Of a stretch of 20,653 bases of DNA, positions 8,699 through 18,631 are shown piece by piece (within the stretch, counting starts at the first letter, position 1; each line of letters begins with the position of its first letter). This DNA comes from Apostichopus parvimensis (lineage: Eukaryota > Echinodermata > Holothuroidea > Aspidochirotida > Stichopodidae): contig KN896505.1 in NCBI GenBank assembly GCA_000934455.1, positions 4,133 through 24,785 on the forward strand, in the 5' to 3' direction. The notes under the pieces are model-generated. The model saw nothing but the letters and a program-made list of their open reading frames with translations. It did not search any database and was not told where the DNA came from. The translations under genes were made by a program, and so were the position numbers.

Positions 8699-9073
8699 GT
8701 AAGTTTACTCCACAGGTATGCAAATATCTCGGAAGACCATTCTTAAACTGCTCTACTTCTTTAGAGAAACCCCAGTGATGCTTATTGTGTTGACAACACG
8801 GGGTGCCGATCAGTACGTGTGCAGTATTGTGTGTGTTAAGTGAACCAGTATCGTGTTGAAATGTATGCAAATAAATGGTGCAAGGTGTAAAGATATAAGT
8901 GCCCTAATACCCACATAATCACATATAAAAGCAAATCTGATATCCAGTTAATTCATCAAAGGTACTTGTTCTCCATCAAAAGAGCTATACCTGTTTGCGT
9001 AGACTTATAAACGAATGATTTTGGAGTGTTTGTACCTGGTTAGTTGTATTGTTTAGCTTTTAAGCAAGGGGGT

Positions 9074-9085
9074 GGGGGGGGGGGG
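9074..9085. repeat. G12 homopolymer
   Basis: Uninterrupted run of 12 G within a GGGGGT-rich context, just upstream of the retroelement-like 3' region. Confidence 0.85.
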
Positions 9086-9290
9086 ATATTGCTACTGAAT
9101 TTTCCATGTAATTTTGTAGGTTGTCTTAGTTTATTATCTATTTGTGTGTCTTTTGTTCTTCTACCTTTAGTGTCATTGAGTTACTGTTATATACCTTTAT
9201 TTTTGATTTTTTTTTCCCCCCTGTTACTCTTATGTAATTTGGCCTTTGGGCCACGATATGCGATACAATAAACTACTACTTCTACTACTA
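9086..9290 (+). mobile_element. probable retroelement 3' end with (ACT)n tail
   Basis: A T-rich, 3'UTR-like stretch ends with GGCCTTTGGGCC (hairpin stem GGCC), then AATAAA at 9267-9272, then a degenerate ACT triplet tail to about 9290. Hairpin, polyadenylation-like signal and trinucleotide tail together resemble the 3' termini of CR1-like LINEs. No reverse transcriptase sequence is visible, so it would be a heavily 5'-truncated copy. The left boundary is uncertain. Confidence 0.4.
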
Positions 9291-9887
9291 TGTTTCAATA
9301 TGTCAGCCACTGATTCAAAGGCTTTTAAAGTGGAAACTATTCAGTACATTACAGAGTTAGCTGCTGAGAAGAAGGCTGATAACATTCAGTTTAGTGTAGT
9401 GTAATGTAATGCTTCAGAATGGTTAAGAAGCCAACATAAGCTAATTTGAAACCCTATACTCATTGTGATGGTAATGGTCGAACACTGACTTATATCAAGC
9501 TTTCTCTTTTTAATGAGTGTTCAGATAATTATGAGGCAGAAATGTGGTAACTGTTGAACCCATTCCTGCCAGTTAACATCCCCATCCAAAGGTCAATGTC
9601 CCTCAGCATCTGACCACTGAATTAAGAAAAAGCAACCCCCTCCCCTCACCCTCCCATTCATCATCACTGCTATGCAGCTATGGTAAACAAAGTTGTTTGG
9701 AGAACATTGCAATAAAACAGACCTCAAACCCCCCCCACCAACCAGGAATTTGAAATGTACCAAGAAACCACTCCAAACCACTGGTTGTTAAAGAGACACG
9801 CTTTATATGACAACACCACCCAGTTTTTCCTATTAGAGGGGATTGGTAGGGTGGGATGTTGAAATTGTAGGGGAGTTGTCAAGGCCA

Positions 9888-9912
9888 GGGGGGGGAGGGG
9901 AGGGGGAGGGGG
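9888..9912. repeat. G-rich tract
   Basis: G8 followed by G4, G5 and G5 runs separated by single A. Potential quadruplex-forming sequence in intron. Confidence 0.75.
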
Positions 9913-11073
9913 TCAAGAGAGTGTGAAAGATTGCATAAAGTCCAGTATATGAAAACTATGGCTGGCTAAAAGTACCTTCACTACTGATATGTAAATGTCC
10001 TCCTAAAGGATACACAAATTGTTCATGGACAGCTTTCTTCAAACAAACCAGCAGTTACGTTCTGGGGAATTTGTCTTCCTCCCCAGAATGAAAGTGTTTG
10101 ACATGAAACGAGTAAACAAAAGGGAGGTCTTGATTGCTCTTAGGCGGCAGCAACATGAGATGAAATCCGAGCAGATTGTAAACCCTTGGATACATCTTCA
10201 AGTACTGAGATGTTCCATAACGTTGCGTGGGCCACTGAAAGGAGCTGCAACAGATCGTTGGCGATCTTACACCCACGACTATATATAAAGACCATTCAAT
10301 CAATCAATTTTAAAGGCAGTCGGAGCATTTTGTTGTCAGACCATATTACAAAATTCTCTACTATTCTTTTTCAATTATATTTTTGCTGCATTGAAGTAGA
10401 GATTTTCACCTAGTTTTCAGTTCAATGCTTTATGAGCAAAATCTGCAGACTTACAAAAAATCAAGCATCTGTAATGTTTCAAAACTAAACCTCCTTGCCC
10501 CATACTATATGTTCATCTTCTTTTCCAAAAGAATTGGTGAAATAAACTTTGTTGAAAACCTTTGACAATTGATCCCCAAAAATGCTAAAGATTTAATGTC
10601 AGCCCAGATGCTCTTCAAATTGCTAGGTTGCTAATGGTTACATAACATTGATATAAAGATATTACATCCATCTGAATATTCAAAGACAAACCTCAACATA
10701 CTGGAATATTCACGATTATGTAGTAATTTAAACATATCATGAAGTGCAGCAAATTTTATATCCCATAAATGTAATATTTTCATTGGAATTTTTTTTTAAA
10801 GTGTTCACCTATCTGTAAATATGTTATGGATTGTGGTGACATTTTGGTAGAAAAAATACTTTCAGGCTTAGTTATTAGGGACAGTTTCTTTCCTTTAAGA
10901 GTTGAATTTGGCACTATTTGTATTTATAGGACAAATTCAAACCAAAACCCTGGATTAAATGGTTTGAGCATAGGCTTTATTGTTTGTAAATGAAAAGTTT
11001 ATGTTTTCCATTTACATAAGAACAAATCAAACAAGATTTTTGCCTGGATGGCAGTTATAGTTTGGGGTGGGGA

Positions 11074-11094
11074 GGGGGGGGGGGGAAAGGGGGG
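11074..11094. repeat. G12 and G6 homopolymers
   Basis: G12 at 11074-11085, then AAA, then G6. Directly upstream DNA is also G-rich. Confidence 0.85.
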
Positions 11095-11639
11095 TTTGCC
11101 TTCAATAGCCATGGTCTTCTTTCTCCCTCCCCTCTCCCAAAATGGTTCCTAGAAAGTAAGAGAAAGGAATAATGTGACCCTGACTTTGTAGACTATCATG
11201 TAGATTATCATTGATAGGTGGGTCAGTTGTGACTTCCTGGGAAGTCTTACAAATAGTCAGTGTCTTTGTAGACAACACCTGGAGTCTCTTGACAAACTTT
11301 CGATTACAATTCGAAATTTGAAAGGGGAAAATTTGTTCTCCACCCAATTATCGAGAATATAGCTTCCGGTGGATTTAATTCAAAGCGAAGTGGTTACCAT
11401 TCGGTGGTATGACTTCCTTCCTGTAGTGCGACGTATTCGAATTGACCGTTGAGGTTTTTCTTGTTTTAGCGAAGCCGATACTTTATCAACGAACTGCCCT
11501 TGTGCTCTTTGCCTGTATATACTAACGATAAAACCTTTTAGCAATTGCCTGCTATTGTTGTCGTTTCAAGCTGGATCTGTCAATTATTACATCCATGGTC
11601 AATGACAGATGACGTGACTTGCAATTAGGGACTCCTCAT

Positions 11640-11907
11640 GAGCCCAACCATCCTTTGCGCCTTCCAGAACATGTAAAACACAGTCCATCTCTTGCTTCTT
11701 TTAAACGTTCTCTCAAGACTCATCTGATTAAAATTGTTTAGTTAATTGTTCACTGTTGCCCATTTTTGCGTGCATGTTTGTCTTTTACTACGTTTATTGC
11801 CTTTTGTTTGCTGTCGCACTGTTTGTGTCACTGCGCCATGAGCGTCTTTTTTGACGGATACCGGCGCATTATAAATGCCCATTATTATTATTTATGATTA
11901 TTATTGA
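11640..11907 (+). mobile_element. 3' end of a CR1/L2-like LINE, 5'-truncated
   Basis: 11658-11741 encodes RLPEHVKHSP, SLASFKRSLK, THLIKIV and a TAG stop. The LP-x-H-V ... SL-SFK-SLKTHL pattern is the usual C-terminus of reverse transcriptases in CR1/L2/Jockey-group non-LTR retrotransposons. A short 3'UTR follows, then a conserved-looking GGCGCATTATAAATGCCC and an ATT triplet tail to about 11907. Coding homology fades before 11650, so only the last 28 codons survive. This is a dead-on-arrival insertion in the intron. The exact clade cannot be decided by eye. Confidence 0.75.
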
Positions 11908-12288
11908 GTGGACTCCATGGAGATGTAAAAGACAATTAGTACGTTAGGCAACAGAATCACTCCCTGCCCAACAGATTTTTTCTGTGCATTTGCAAATTCA
12001 TGGTCATGTTGAAGTTGCAATGAAGTCTTTAGTAAATTCATATGGAGCAGAAGAAATGAAAAGTGACCCCGTTTATTTGTAATCAGAATTATTCACTTTA
12101 ATAGAACAATTATCAAGAAGGTCGTGAAAGGGTCATTGAGGTTTAATTGTGATTGCATATTAAGACACATCGAACCGTGACTCCTTTCTTTCTGTATGAA
12201 GTTTACCCCAATCTTTTGTGGTTTCCCGCAAGGCAAAACTATGGAGTCACAGCTCTTAGCGACCTTGCATAATTGTAAGGGGTTTGCT

Positions 12289-12348
12289 GATTGCAAAGTC
12301 AGCAATGACTATTACGCGGATTGCAAAGTCGGTAATTACTATTACGGT
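12289..12348. repeat. 30-bp tandem duplication
   Basis: Two adjacent 30-bp units (12289-12318, 12319-12348), both starting GATTGCAAAGTC and both containing ACTATTACG, with about five differences. Older than the exact 15-bp duplication at 4626. Confidence 0.85.
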
Positions 12349-13572
12349 TAGCTTCATCCAAAATGGCAGCATACAGAAACGTTGTATTCAAAGCCGAAGC
12401 CAATGTGAATCAATCAGGTCACACATCTGGAGTCTATGTATACTTAATTCTTCAGTACTGCCCTCGTTACCTTTCGGAAAGCATTTCATAATGTAGTGTT
12501 GATTACACACTTAATGGATGACTTAAGACAGAATATTAGATTTGATATGTTAAAGTCCAGTCGAGGGGAAAAGAAAAAAACATTTGTAACGTTTCTATGG
12601 ATCCTCCAGTTTTTATAATATTCTCAAAATATACTCAAATTTATGAAATGCTCCGTAGGCTACTTTGATGATTTGATGACTGCTCCTCAGTGCAGGAGAA
12701 AATTTTCCATGCTAATCCATATTTTTATAGATTCTAATAACTCAACCGAAACATGTTCTTTTAACTTCATATATACACCAGAGCATCCTTGGTAACATGT
12801 CTACATGTATGTCCTTGACAAATTTGTAACCGTTGTCATCATGTCATTTTGAGGCCATAAAAAGTCTTACGTCTTTACATTGACTTTTATGTTGCATCTG
12901 AGGAACTGACCTAATCGTCTGTGAATTAGACTACATAGTCCAGTCACTTTAATTGATGAACCTTGGCTGTTTAAAGGGCCATTTCACAACAATTAATAGG
13001 GGTGTATACATACAACGTGGAAAGATAACAGTGGTTTGTGAACGGTCCAAAAAATGTATCAACATAAATTTTGTGCCTAAAGTAATCTTTTAATACAGAG
13101 GCGCCTGACTAAATGTCTGTCTCATTCAATATTAAACCTATATAGGGCTTAAGATCATTTAGAACAATTTCACCATGGAAACAACTTGTAATCTCTTGAT
13201 GAATTTTTATTATTTGCCCCAATTATGCTAGACAGTCAAATTATAGTCACTTTTTGCCTCTCAAATCTCACCACTTATTTTAACAGTTCCTTCCTAATCA
13301 GCATTTATTCTTAATGAAGCATTGATTGTCTTATTGTGGGACACCCCACAATGTCTGGTAACAACTTGGAAAGTCATACCCTCCAGGAAAGTTGAGTTTA
13401 AAAACTGTCAACAAGTCGAGCTTTCTTGAAGAGGAACTTGATTTTTAGCAAGTACATTTTTTTATAAATCTCTTTTGCAATTTTTATAGCAAATGCTTTA
13501 AACTGTGAAATCCTAGGCCAGTGCTTCCTTGCTTCTATCCTTCCTTGAGCACATATTTTTCACAGTAAAGCG

Positions 13573-13672
13573 ATAAATCAGTTTTGATAACTACTCCAAA
13601 ACTTCACACGTGAGCTGCTTACATAAATCAGTTTTGATAACTACTCCAAAACTTCACACATGAGCTGCTTAC
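13573..13672. repeat. 50-bp tandem duplication, nearly perfect
   Basis: Two adjacent 50-bp units (13573-13622, 13623-13672), starting ATAAATCAGTTTTGATAACT and ending GAGCTGCTTAC. One difference was seen (CACACG versus CACACA). The near identity indicates a recent duplication, or collapse-prone DNA worth checking in reads. Confidence 0.92.
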
Positions 13673-14304
13673 ATCTTTTGTGATACAATCTTCGACCACA
13701 AGTTAAAAACATTTTTTTTGTCCACAAGCAGTCTAAACCCTGCAGACATGGATTTTATCAATCTGGTTGTGTCCATCCTGAAGTTATTTGTTAAATTTAC
13801 TGCTTCAATCTTGCTTTTTTGATTGCAAGAGAGTGGGAACAGTTTACCAAGGGCTCCCGGATGCATTGAACATAGTTTACCAGAATGGTGGAATTTAATT
13901 CCCCAATCCTCCATGCTCCTTAAAGCAACTGCTGTCTGCTTGGGAGTGTCAATTTCTGTCCGAAAATACCGAATATTGGTCAAGACAACATCTAATCGAT
14001 CAAGAACTATGATACCCTTCTGTACTTTTTCCCTTAATGAAGGTTAATTTTCTGATTAATGAGTTTATTCGATTCCAGAAATTTCATCGTTGGGAAACTA
14101 ATGACAACTTTTTACTATTTACTTAGCTGCTCCTCCTCCTCCTCTCAATTAGCTGTCTTCATCTCTACGTATGCACTTTTCTATTTATCTAAACTACATG
14201 AGCGGAACTCTTTTAGCACTTGTTAGTAATAATTTGTGTTCAAAGAGCAAATCAGAAGGTTGGTTACAAGCCATAGGCAGGTATAACCTATGCAGTCAAG
14301 TTTG

Positions 14305-14349
14305 GTGTATGTGTGCGTGTGTGTGCATGTGCATGCGTGCGTGTTTGCG
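14305..14349. repeat. (GT)n/(GCAT)n microsatellite
   Basis: Imperfect GT-rich simple repeat with CGTG and CATG interruptions. The 98-codon plus frame crossing it encodes a CMCACVCMCMRAC run, a product of the repeat and not a protein domain. Confidence 0.8.
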
Positions 14350-14354
14350 GGCAA

Positions 14355-14800
14355 ATTGTGAAAATCTCAAAAATGCTGCATCTCCAGAATTGGAACATCA
14401 AAGGAGCTCATATATGCATGGTAGGATAGCCTTATGTTGTGTAAAGTTTTTACATAATTTGGTGTAGGTCAAAGTTCATTTAAGGTCACCAGGGGTCAAA
14501 TCTTGAAATCCTTGTAAACACGGTATCTCCAGATAGGAAACTTTATGGGCTCTCATTTTGCATGTAGGTTCCCTATAATGATTACAAAAACCTCATTGTA
14601 TTTGGTGGAGGTCAAAGGTCATTTGGGATTGTCAAAGATCACACTCTGGAAAACCTTATAAACACAAACCTTGTAAAGAAGATATCCTATGATTGGCCAC
14701 ATCACATAGCTCGTATTTAGCATGTGTCTTTCTTAAAGTGAGTATAAGAACCCTTTTATATTTAGTGGAGGTCAAAGGTCATTTGGTGTCAGCTGAGGTC
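14355..14800 (+). repeat. three diverged ~150-bp units, each ending in a DR1-like motif
   Basis: Each unit has an AAA-CTTGTAAACAC-like start, a TATCTCCAGATAGGAAACTT-like block, GCTC followed by TTTGCATG or a variant, ATTACAAAAACC or variant, TTGGTGGAGG, and finally a direct repeat. The direct repeats are AGGTCAAAGTTCA (14466-14478), AGGTCAAAGGTCA (14609-14621) and AGGTCAAAGGTCA (14769-14781), spaced 143 and 160 bp. The arrangement is a degenerate satellite or part of a dispersed repeat family. AGGTCA-A-AGGTCA is the DR1 consensus for nuclear receptors (RXR, HNF4 type). Whether it acts as such is not shown. Confidence 0.7.
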
Positions 14801-15189
14801 CAGATGCCAAAATATTGAATGGATCTCATCAGGAAAACTATTACAAACTATTGCAAAGCTACTTTAAGGAGACTTGGCTTCATTGGGGATATCGATAACT
14901 CTCTGTCAAAAAGAAAATTTTTCAGAGAACTATATTCCACAAATTGAAATTGATCACTCTTCATGACTTAAAATAATTCTTACATTGGAATGGCCTCTAT
15001 TTACAACAGGTAAACCATTCACATATTTAATCAGCAACAAATTGTTTTTCCACATCATGAGCTAAATGAATCACTGACCACTGAGGAGTAAAAGGCTATG
15101 TAAAGTATTTGTGGTACTTTATGAAGTATTTAAAGTAGTGTTGTTTAGAAAAATGTCTTTATTTCTACAAAAGCTTTGAAAAGTAAATA

Positions 15190-15225
15190 AAAAGAAGAAG
15201 AGCTTGAAGAAGAAGAAAAGAAAAC
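15190..15225. repeat. (GAA)n-rich purine tract
   Basis: Imperfect AAG/GAA triplets. Simple repeat in intron. Confidence 0.75.
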
Positions 15226-16227
15226 TGCTCACTTGAATATTTAGTTGCAAATTCAAAATCAGGTCTTCTTCTAGATGAATAATTCTGATTAAAAAGTCAA
15301 AATGTGTCAGGATGATGGAATTTTCAGTATATTGTCCGGCAGCTTAGCCTTATTGCGGTGATGAAAAATACCAAAGAGCACGACTACATCGTTTTTAAGA
15401 TCAGACGTAGTTTTATTTTGAAGTTGTACCCGGTAATTTTCGATAAAATTGACAACACATGCAAAGCAGAGCTGCTGTTTAAATGCGAAAAGTATGTGTT
15501 CCTTTAAATTGGGTCAGTCCTCTCGTCCACATTTATTTAAAGGAAACCCCAAACAGGAATAGCTGGATGTATTCTAGGATGTTGAGGAAGCATTCTTGGG
15601 GGAAAAATTTCCTTTATAATGAGGAAAAGGTGCCCTGCTAAAATGATTACCTACACCTGTTCAAAGTTGATTTTGAATTGGAAGTGTTTAATACCAAAAC
15701 AAAAAGTGCAGTTTGAAATAGTCACCTTGATGAATGTGGGTGAACATTGTTATTTGATGAACTTTGTGATATAAAATAAAACCACGAATAATCTGAAAAT
15801 GTCTAATAATGTTTGATTCGTAGCTGATATTACAGTGGAAACTGATTACAAGCATGAGGGGCAGTCTGTATGGTTCTCTTAATCTTTAAAATACAGTTGT
15901 TTCATAAATCTTTTGCAATAAACCACATTATCACCGAGTTAAAACTACATCTGTGTTTGTCGATCGCATCGGTCAGACTGTAATGGTCAATAATTGTCGT
16001 TAGGCCATTGTACTTCTGCAAAAGGTCATTACTGTTGAAACATGGAAGGAATTATTCCCAAATTTGTCAAAAAATTGTGGATCATGATGAAACTTCTACA
16101 AGTATGTTACCACAACCTGAGATATTTAATTGTCCTTACATTAAACATTTTTCGATGTCCGAGAATAATGTGAAGGATAGAATCCTAAGAAAGAACTCTT
16201 AGATCAATTTTGTACTTTCGTCTTCCA

Positions 16228-16260
16228 CCCCCCCCCACAAAAAAAACAAAAAAACCCAAA
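16228..16260. repeat. C9 run followed by A/C-rich low complexity
   Basis: C9 (16228-16236), then runs of A and C. No gene. Confidence 0.75.
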
Positions 16261-16388
16261 CCCCATACTATTTATATAATGATAGCATCCAACTTCCGCT
16301 TTATCACTAATTATTACAATTGACCCCATGGACCCTTATTTTCCACTGCTTTCCTCCACAACTGCATCCCTCCAAAACATAATACATA

Positions 16389-16409
16389 AAAATAATAATA
16401 ATAATAATA
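16389..16409. repeat. (AAT)n microsatellite
   Basis: About six perfect AAT triplets. It may be the remaining tail of an old CR1/L2-like element, as those end in ATT triplets (here on the opposite strand), but no element body is recognisable. Confidence 0.85.
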
Positions 16410-16492
16410 CAACCTTTCCCCCCAATAAGTACACTACATGGCAGAATGAAGCATAACAAAACAGAAAACAATAATGAGGTATACTTAAAATG

Positions 16493-16503
16493 CCCCCCCC
16501 CCC
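16493..16503. repeat. C11 homopolymer
   Basis: Uninterrupted run of 11 C in AT-rich intron; a C8 run follows at 16615-16622. Confidence 0.85.
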
Positions 16504-17211
16504 ATCTCAATGAAAGAAATTAAAAAAAAAATGTTGTTGCTACATTTGTTTTCATGACCTATATTTTATTGGGGTAGGTGGGATTATATGCAAGCGAAAG
16601 AGGTAGAACCCCCACCCCCCCCTGTTAAAAACAATAAAATGAAAATGTGCATAAGCAATTAGGGAATTGTACCAAGCACACTGCAGAGCAAAATGGAGCC
16701 CACTGGTAGTTTGCTGATCAAACTTAGCTTTCATTTCAGACCTGAATAAGAAGGTAAAAATTTTATCTAATCGCTTTACTTCCTGTTAAATTCTAGAACA
16801 AAGTTGGCTTTTCCCTCCCCAGTTTCCTTTAGCAAACACATATTTGACAACCTAGGCAATACCTGTGTTATTCCACCATGAATTGTGTCCTCTTGGATAT
16901 TGCTGTGACGTACTTTTCTTTGGATTGAGTTTATACTATTGGCCTGTGAGAATGGGATAAGCCAAGGTTAATGTGAATTATCCTTGCCCTAGAAGGTAGT
17001 GTTTAACAGAGGTGGAGTAGTTACTTTATACAAACTCTTTCTAATAAGCTCCATTCACATTTTGTAGAGCACAAGGTGGATCTGATACTGTAAGGGAGAT
17101 AACATAATGAGTCCATTCAATATCTTAAACAACTGGAATCAGGGCAAAAATTACTGGTTATTATGAATGACTTGATTTCAAAATGAAATGACTATAGTTT
17201 ACAAATCTGCC

Positions 17212-17322
17212 CCATGGTGATTGAAAAAGGTCATGGTGAAGACCATGGGGAGTGAAGAATATCCCATGGGTATGGTAGAATACCATCAGGGGTTGTGAGA
17301 ATCACAAGGGGATGAACGAAAT
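17212..17322. repeat. degenerate 20-bp minisatellite
   Basis: Units start at 17212, 17243, 17263, 17283 and 17303. The last four have an exact 20-bp period; an 11-bp partial unit separates the first two. Loose consensus: CCATGGGG, a TG- or GTG-containing middle, then GAAT or GAAAT. Units vary strongly, so the array is old. Weaker traces (AGGGAGTAAAGAATCC) continue to about 17356. CCATGG palindromes recur in it. Confidence 0.65.
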
Positions 17323-17841
17323 CTTAAAAGTGTATTCCGCAGGGAGTAAAGAATCCATTGTAGGATGGATGATCCAGTAATCCATGATTGGAGATATTCG
17401 TTGCAAATTATCTTGTATAGGGAAGATTCTGAAAGCTAAAGATACTCCCCTTTTCTTACTTCGTCCTTTCCCAGCTATGCTTATAAATGCAGCCTTTTAG
17501 GTCGGTTTGCGGCAAATTAGAAAAGCTATTCGGTTATTTGTAAAAGTTGTCAAAATTTGTCAAAGTTGTATAAAAGTGACCACTAAAAATTAGATGACAA
17601 ATGATCAAACTAAGAAACCATCGTAGATTGATATTTTCACCAAAAAATACAGGTTTGTGAGCAACAAGCTAATTTGGTTCTGCTCAATTGGTCCTCAATA
17701 TGTGGTCGCAAACAAAAAGACAACTTTCACTGGTGCTTTTGTCAATTATAGAGGGATATAGTGAGTGCATGCATTCGGCAGTATTAATCTCCTTAAAATC
17801 TTATATTTTAATTCAGGTTTAATCATTTTGATCCCTTTCAG

Positions 17842-17924
17842 ATTTAAGTACGAGTACTGGAAGTTATCTGATTCATTCTACGGAGTCTCAGACCCATTGG
17901 TGTGTGAATCTTGTGCATAGTGAC
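17842..17924 (+). pseudogene. degenerate copy of the second LamG exon
   Basis: Begins after an acceptor-like CCCTTTCAG, as the real exon at 18000 does, with ATTTAAG aligning to GTTCAAC. The real exon has CTGATTCAGTCC at offset 26 and this copy has CTGATTCATTCT at offset 27, so one inserted base breaks the frame. In the shifted frame it reads STGSYLIHSTESQTHW, resembling SGTGLIQSKTP...DDW, with two codons missing before Trp. In the acceptor frame it stops at TAG (17918-17920). Similarity fades after about 17924. It lies 75 bp upstream of the intact exon, so tandem exon duplication followed by decay is a plausible origin. The match is short and partly degenerate, so chance is not excluded. Confidence 0.45.
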
Positions 17925-17999
17925 GTTGAATATTTTTAATTTGAGTCGGTGATGCTCATTTAAATTTTAATCCATTATTTTGATGGTCTGTTTTTTCAG

Positions 18000-18144
18000 G
18001 TTCAACTGCGGGTCGGGTACAGGTCTGATTCAGTCCAAGACCCCCGTCAGTTTGGACGATTGGCACCGGGTCAGAATCAAGAGAGAGGACTGGAAAGGTT
18101 GGCTGTGGGTCGATGACGATGAGGCAGTCATTGGAAGGTCAAGG
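18000..18144 (+). CDS. LamG domain exon, middle part (pikachurin/agrin/perlecan type)
   Basis: 145 bp, from acceptor CTGTTTTTTCAG to donor AGG|GTAAGA. It enters in phase 2 and leaves in phase 0, with 48 full codons after the shared Arg. It continues the exon at 8491 directly: QFR joins FNCGSGTGLI, a run very like pikachurin LamG1 (QFRFNCGTG, recalled from memory). Then come SLDDWHRVRIKRE, with the near-invariant Trp-His of LamG domains, a GWLWVDDDEA strand and VIGRSR. An acidic DDDE turn is visible; I cannot tell whether it binds calcium. The remaining LamG motif, normally an L-YxGG strand and a GC-x-R disulfide region, must be in further exons beyond the window. GC-rich relative to flanks. 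The frame remains open past the donor for about 40 codons by chance, so the GTAAGA donor defines the end. Confidence 0.92.
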
Positions 18145-18367
18145 GTAAGACTGAAAAGTCTCTTTTGGTTGGATTTTTGCACAATTATTGCCATTGAGGT
18201 TTTGACCATGTTGTTTGACAATAATTGCATAACATTTGATGAAATGTTCATGAATTTCCAGTTTCCTTGATACCAAGTGGGGTATATAAAATATAAGTTA
18301 ACCAACCGAAAATTAAAATTACTTTCGAATTTGGATCAAGCTTATCTTTGTTATGACACTTTTGGTA

Positions 18368-18418
18368 AGATTTTGTTCTTTGTTATTTTGTTTTGTTCTT
18401 TGTTCTTTTGTTCTTTTG
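18368..18418. repeat. (TTTTGTTC)n low-complexity stretch
   Basis: Degenerate repeats of TTTTGTTCTTTG. The hydrophobic, Phe-rich frames at 18277-18544 are by-products of it. Confidence 0.75.
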
Positions 18419-18619
18419 ATCACCGTATGGGCAGTAATAACAGTTCACTCAGCTTACCAGAGATCAAACATTTTACGCCAAGAGGCGGGAAGGGGAGCGG
18501 GGTATTCTCACTCTTCATTTGGGAAATTTAAGTGGTGGCAGTGATTTAAACCCTGTCCAAAACATTTCTATGTCTTGTCAGACTGATGAAATTATCAGGC
18601 ATATGGCTGTGGAATGTTT

Positions 18620-18631
18620 GGGGGGGGGGGG
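18620..18631. repeat. G12 homopolymer
   Basis: Uninterrupted run of 12 G, followed by ACCCACC. Confidence 0.85.

Larger units (their letters stand above)
8699..17999 (+). other. 9.3-kb intron inside the LamG domain
   Basis: Bounded by donor GTAAGT at 8699 and acceptor CTGTTTTTTCAG ending at 17999. Exon phases match across it (AG|G gives Arg). It holds a retroelement-like 3' end (about 9086-9290), a CR1/L2-like LINE 3' end (about 11640-11907), tandem duplications at 12289 and 13573, an approximately 150-bp repeat array (14355-14800), a minisatellite (17212-17322), several G/C homopolymers and a degenerate exon copy (17842-17924). No intact additional exon was found; frames of 60-104 codons here are unsupported. 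Confidence 0.85.

Noticed and set aside
11471..11544. Possible exon after TTGTTTTAG (RSRYFINELP...)
   Set aside because: Short, stops quickly, no family resemblance and no good donor.
13333..13352. ATTGTGGG/CCCACAAT perfect hairpin
   Set aside because: Isolated 8-bp stem with no T-run, gene end or repeat context.
13669..14047. Overlapping 104- and 74-codon frames on opposite strands
   Set aside because: No domain on either strand; overlapping frames inside the intron fit chance.
14171..14467. 98-codon cysteine-rich frame that might pass for a small secreted peptide
   Set aside because: The Cys residues come from a GT/GCAT microsatellite read in frame, and the rest overlaps the 150-bp repeat array.
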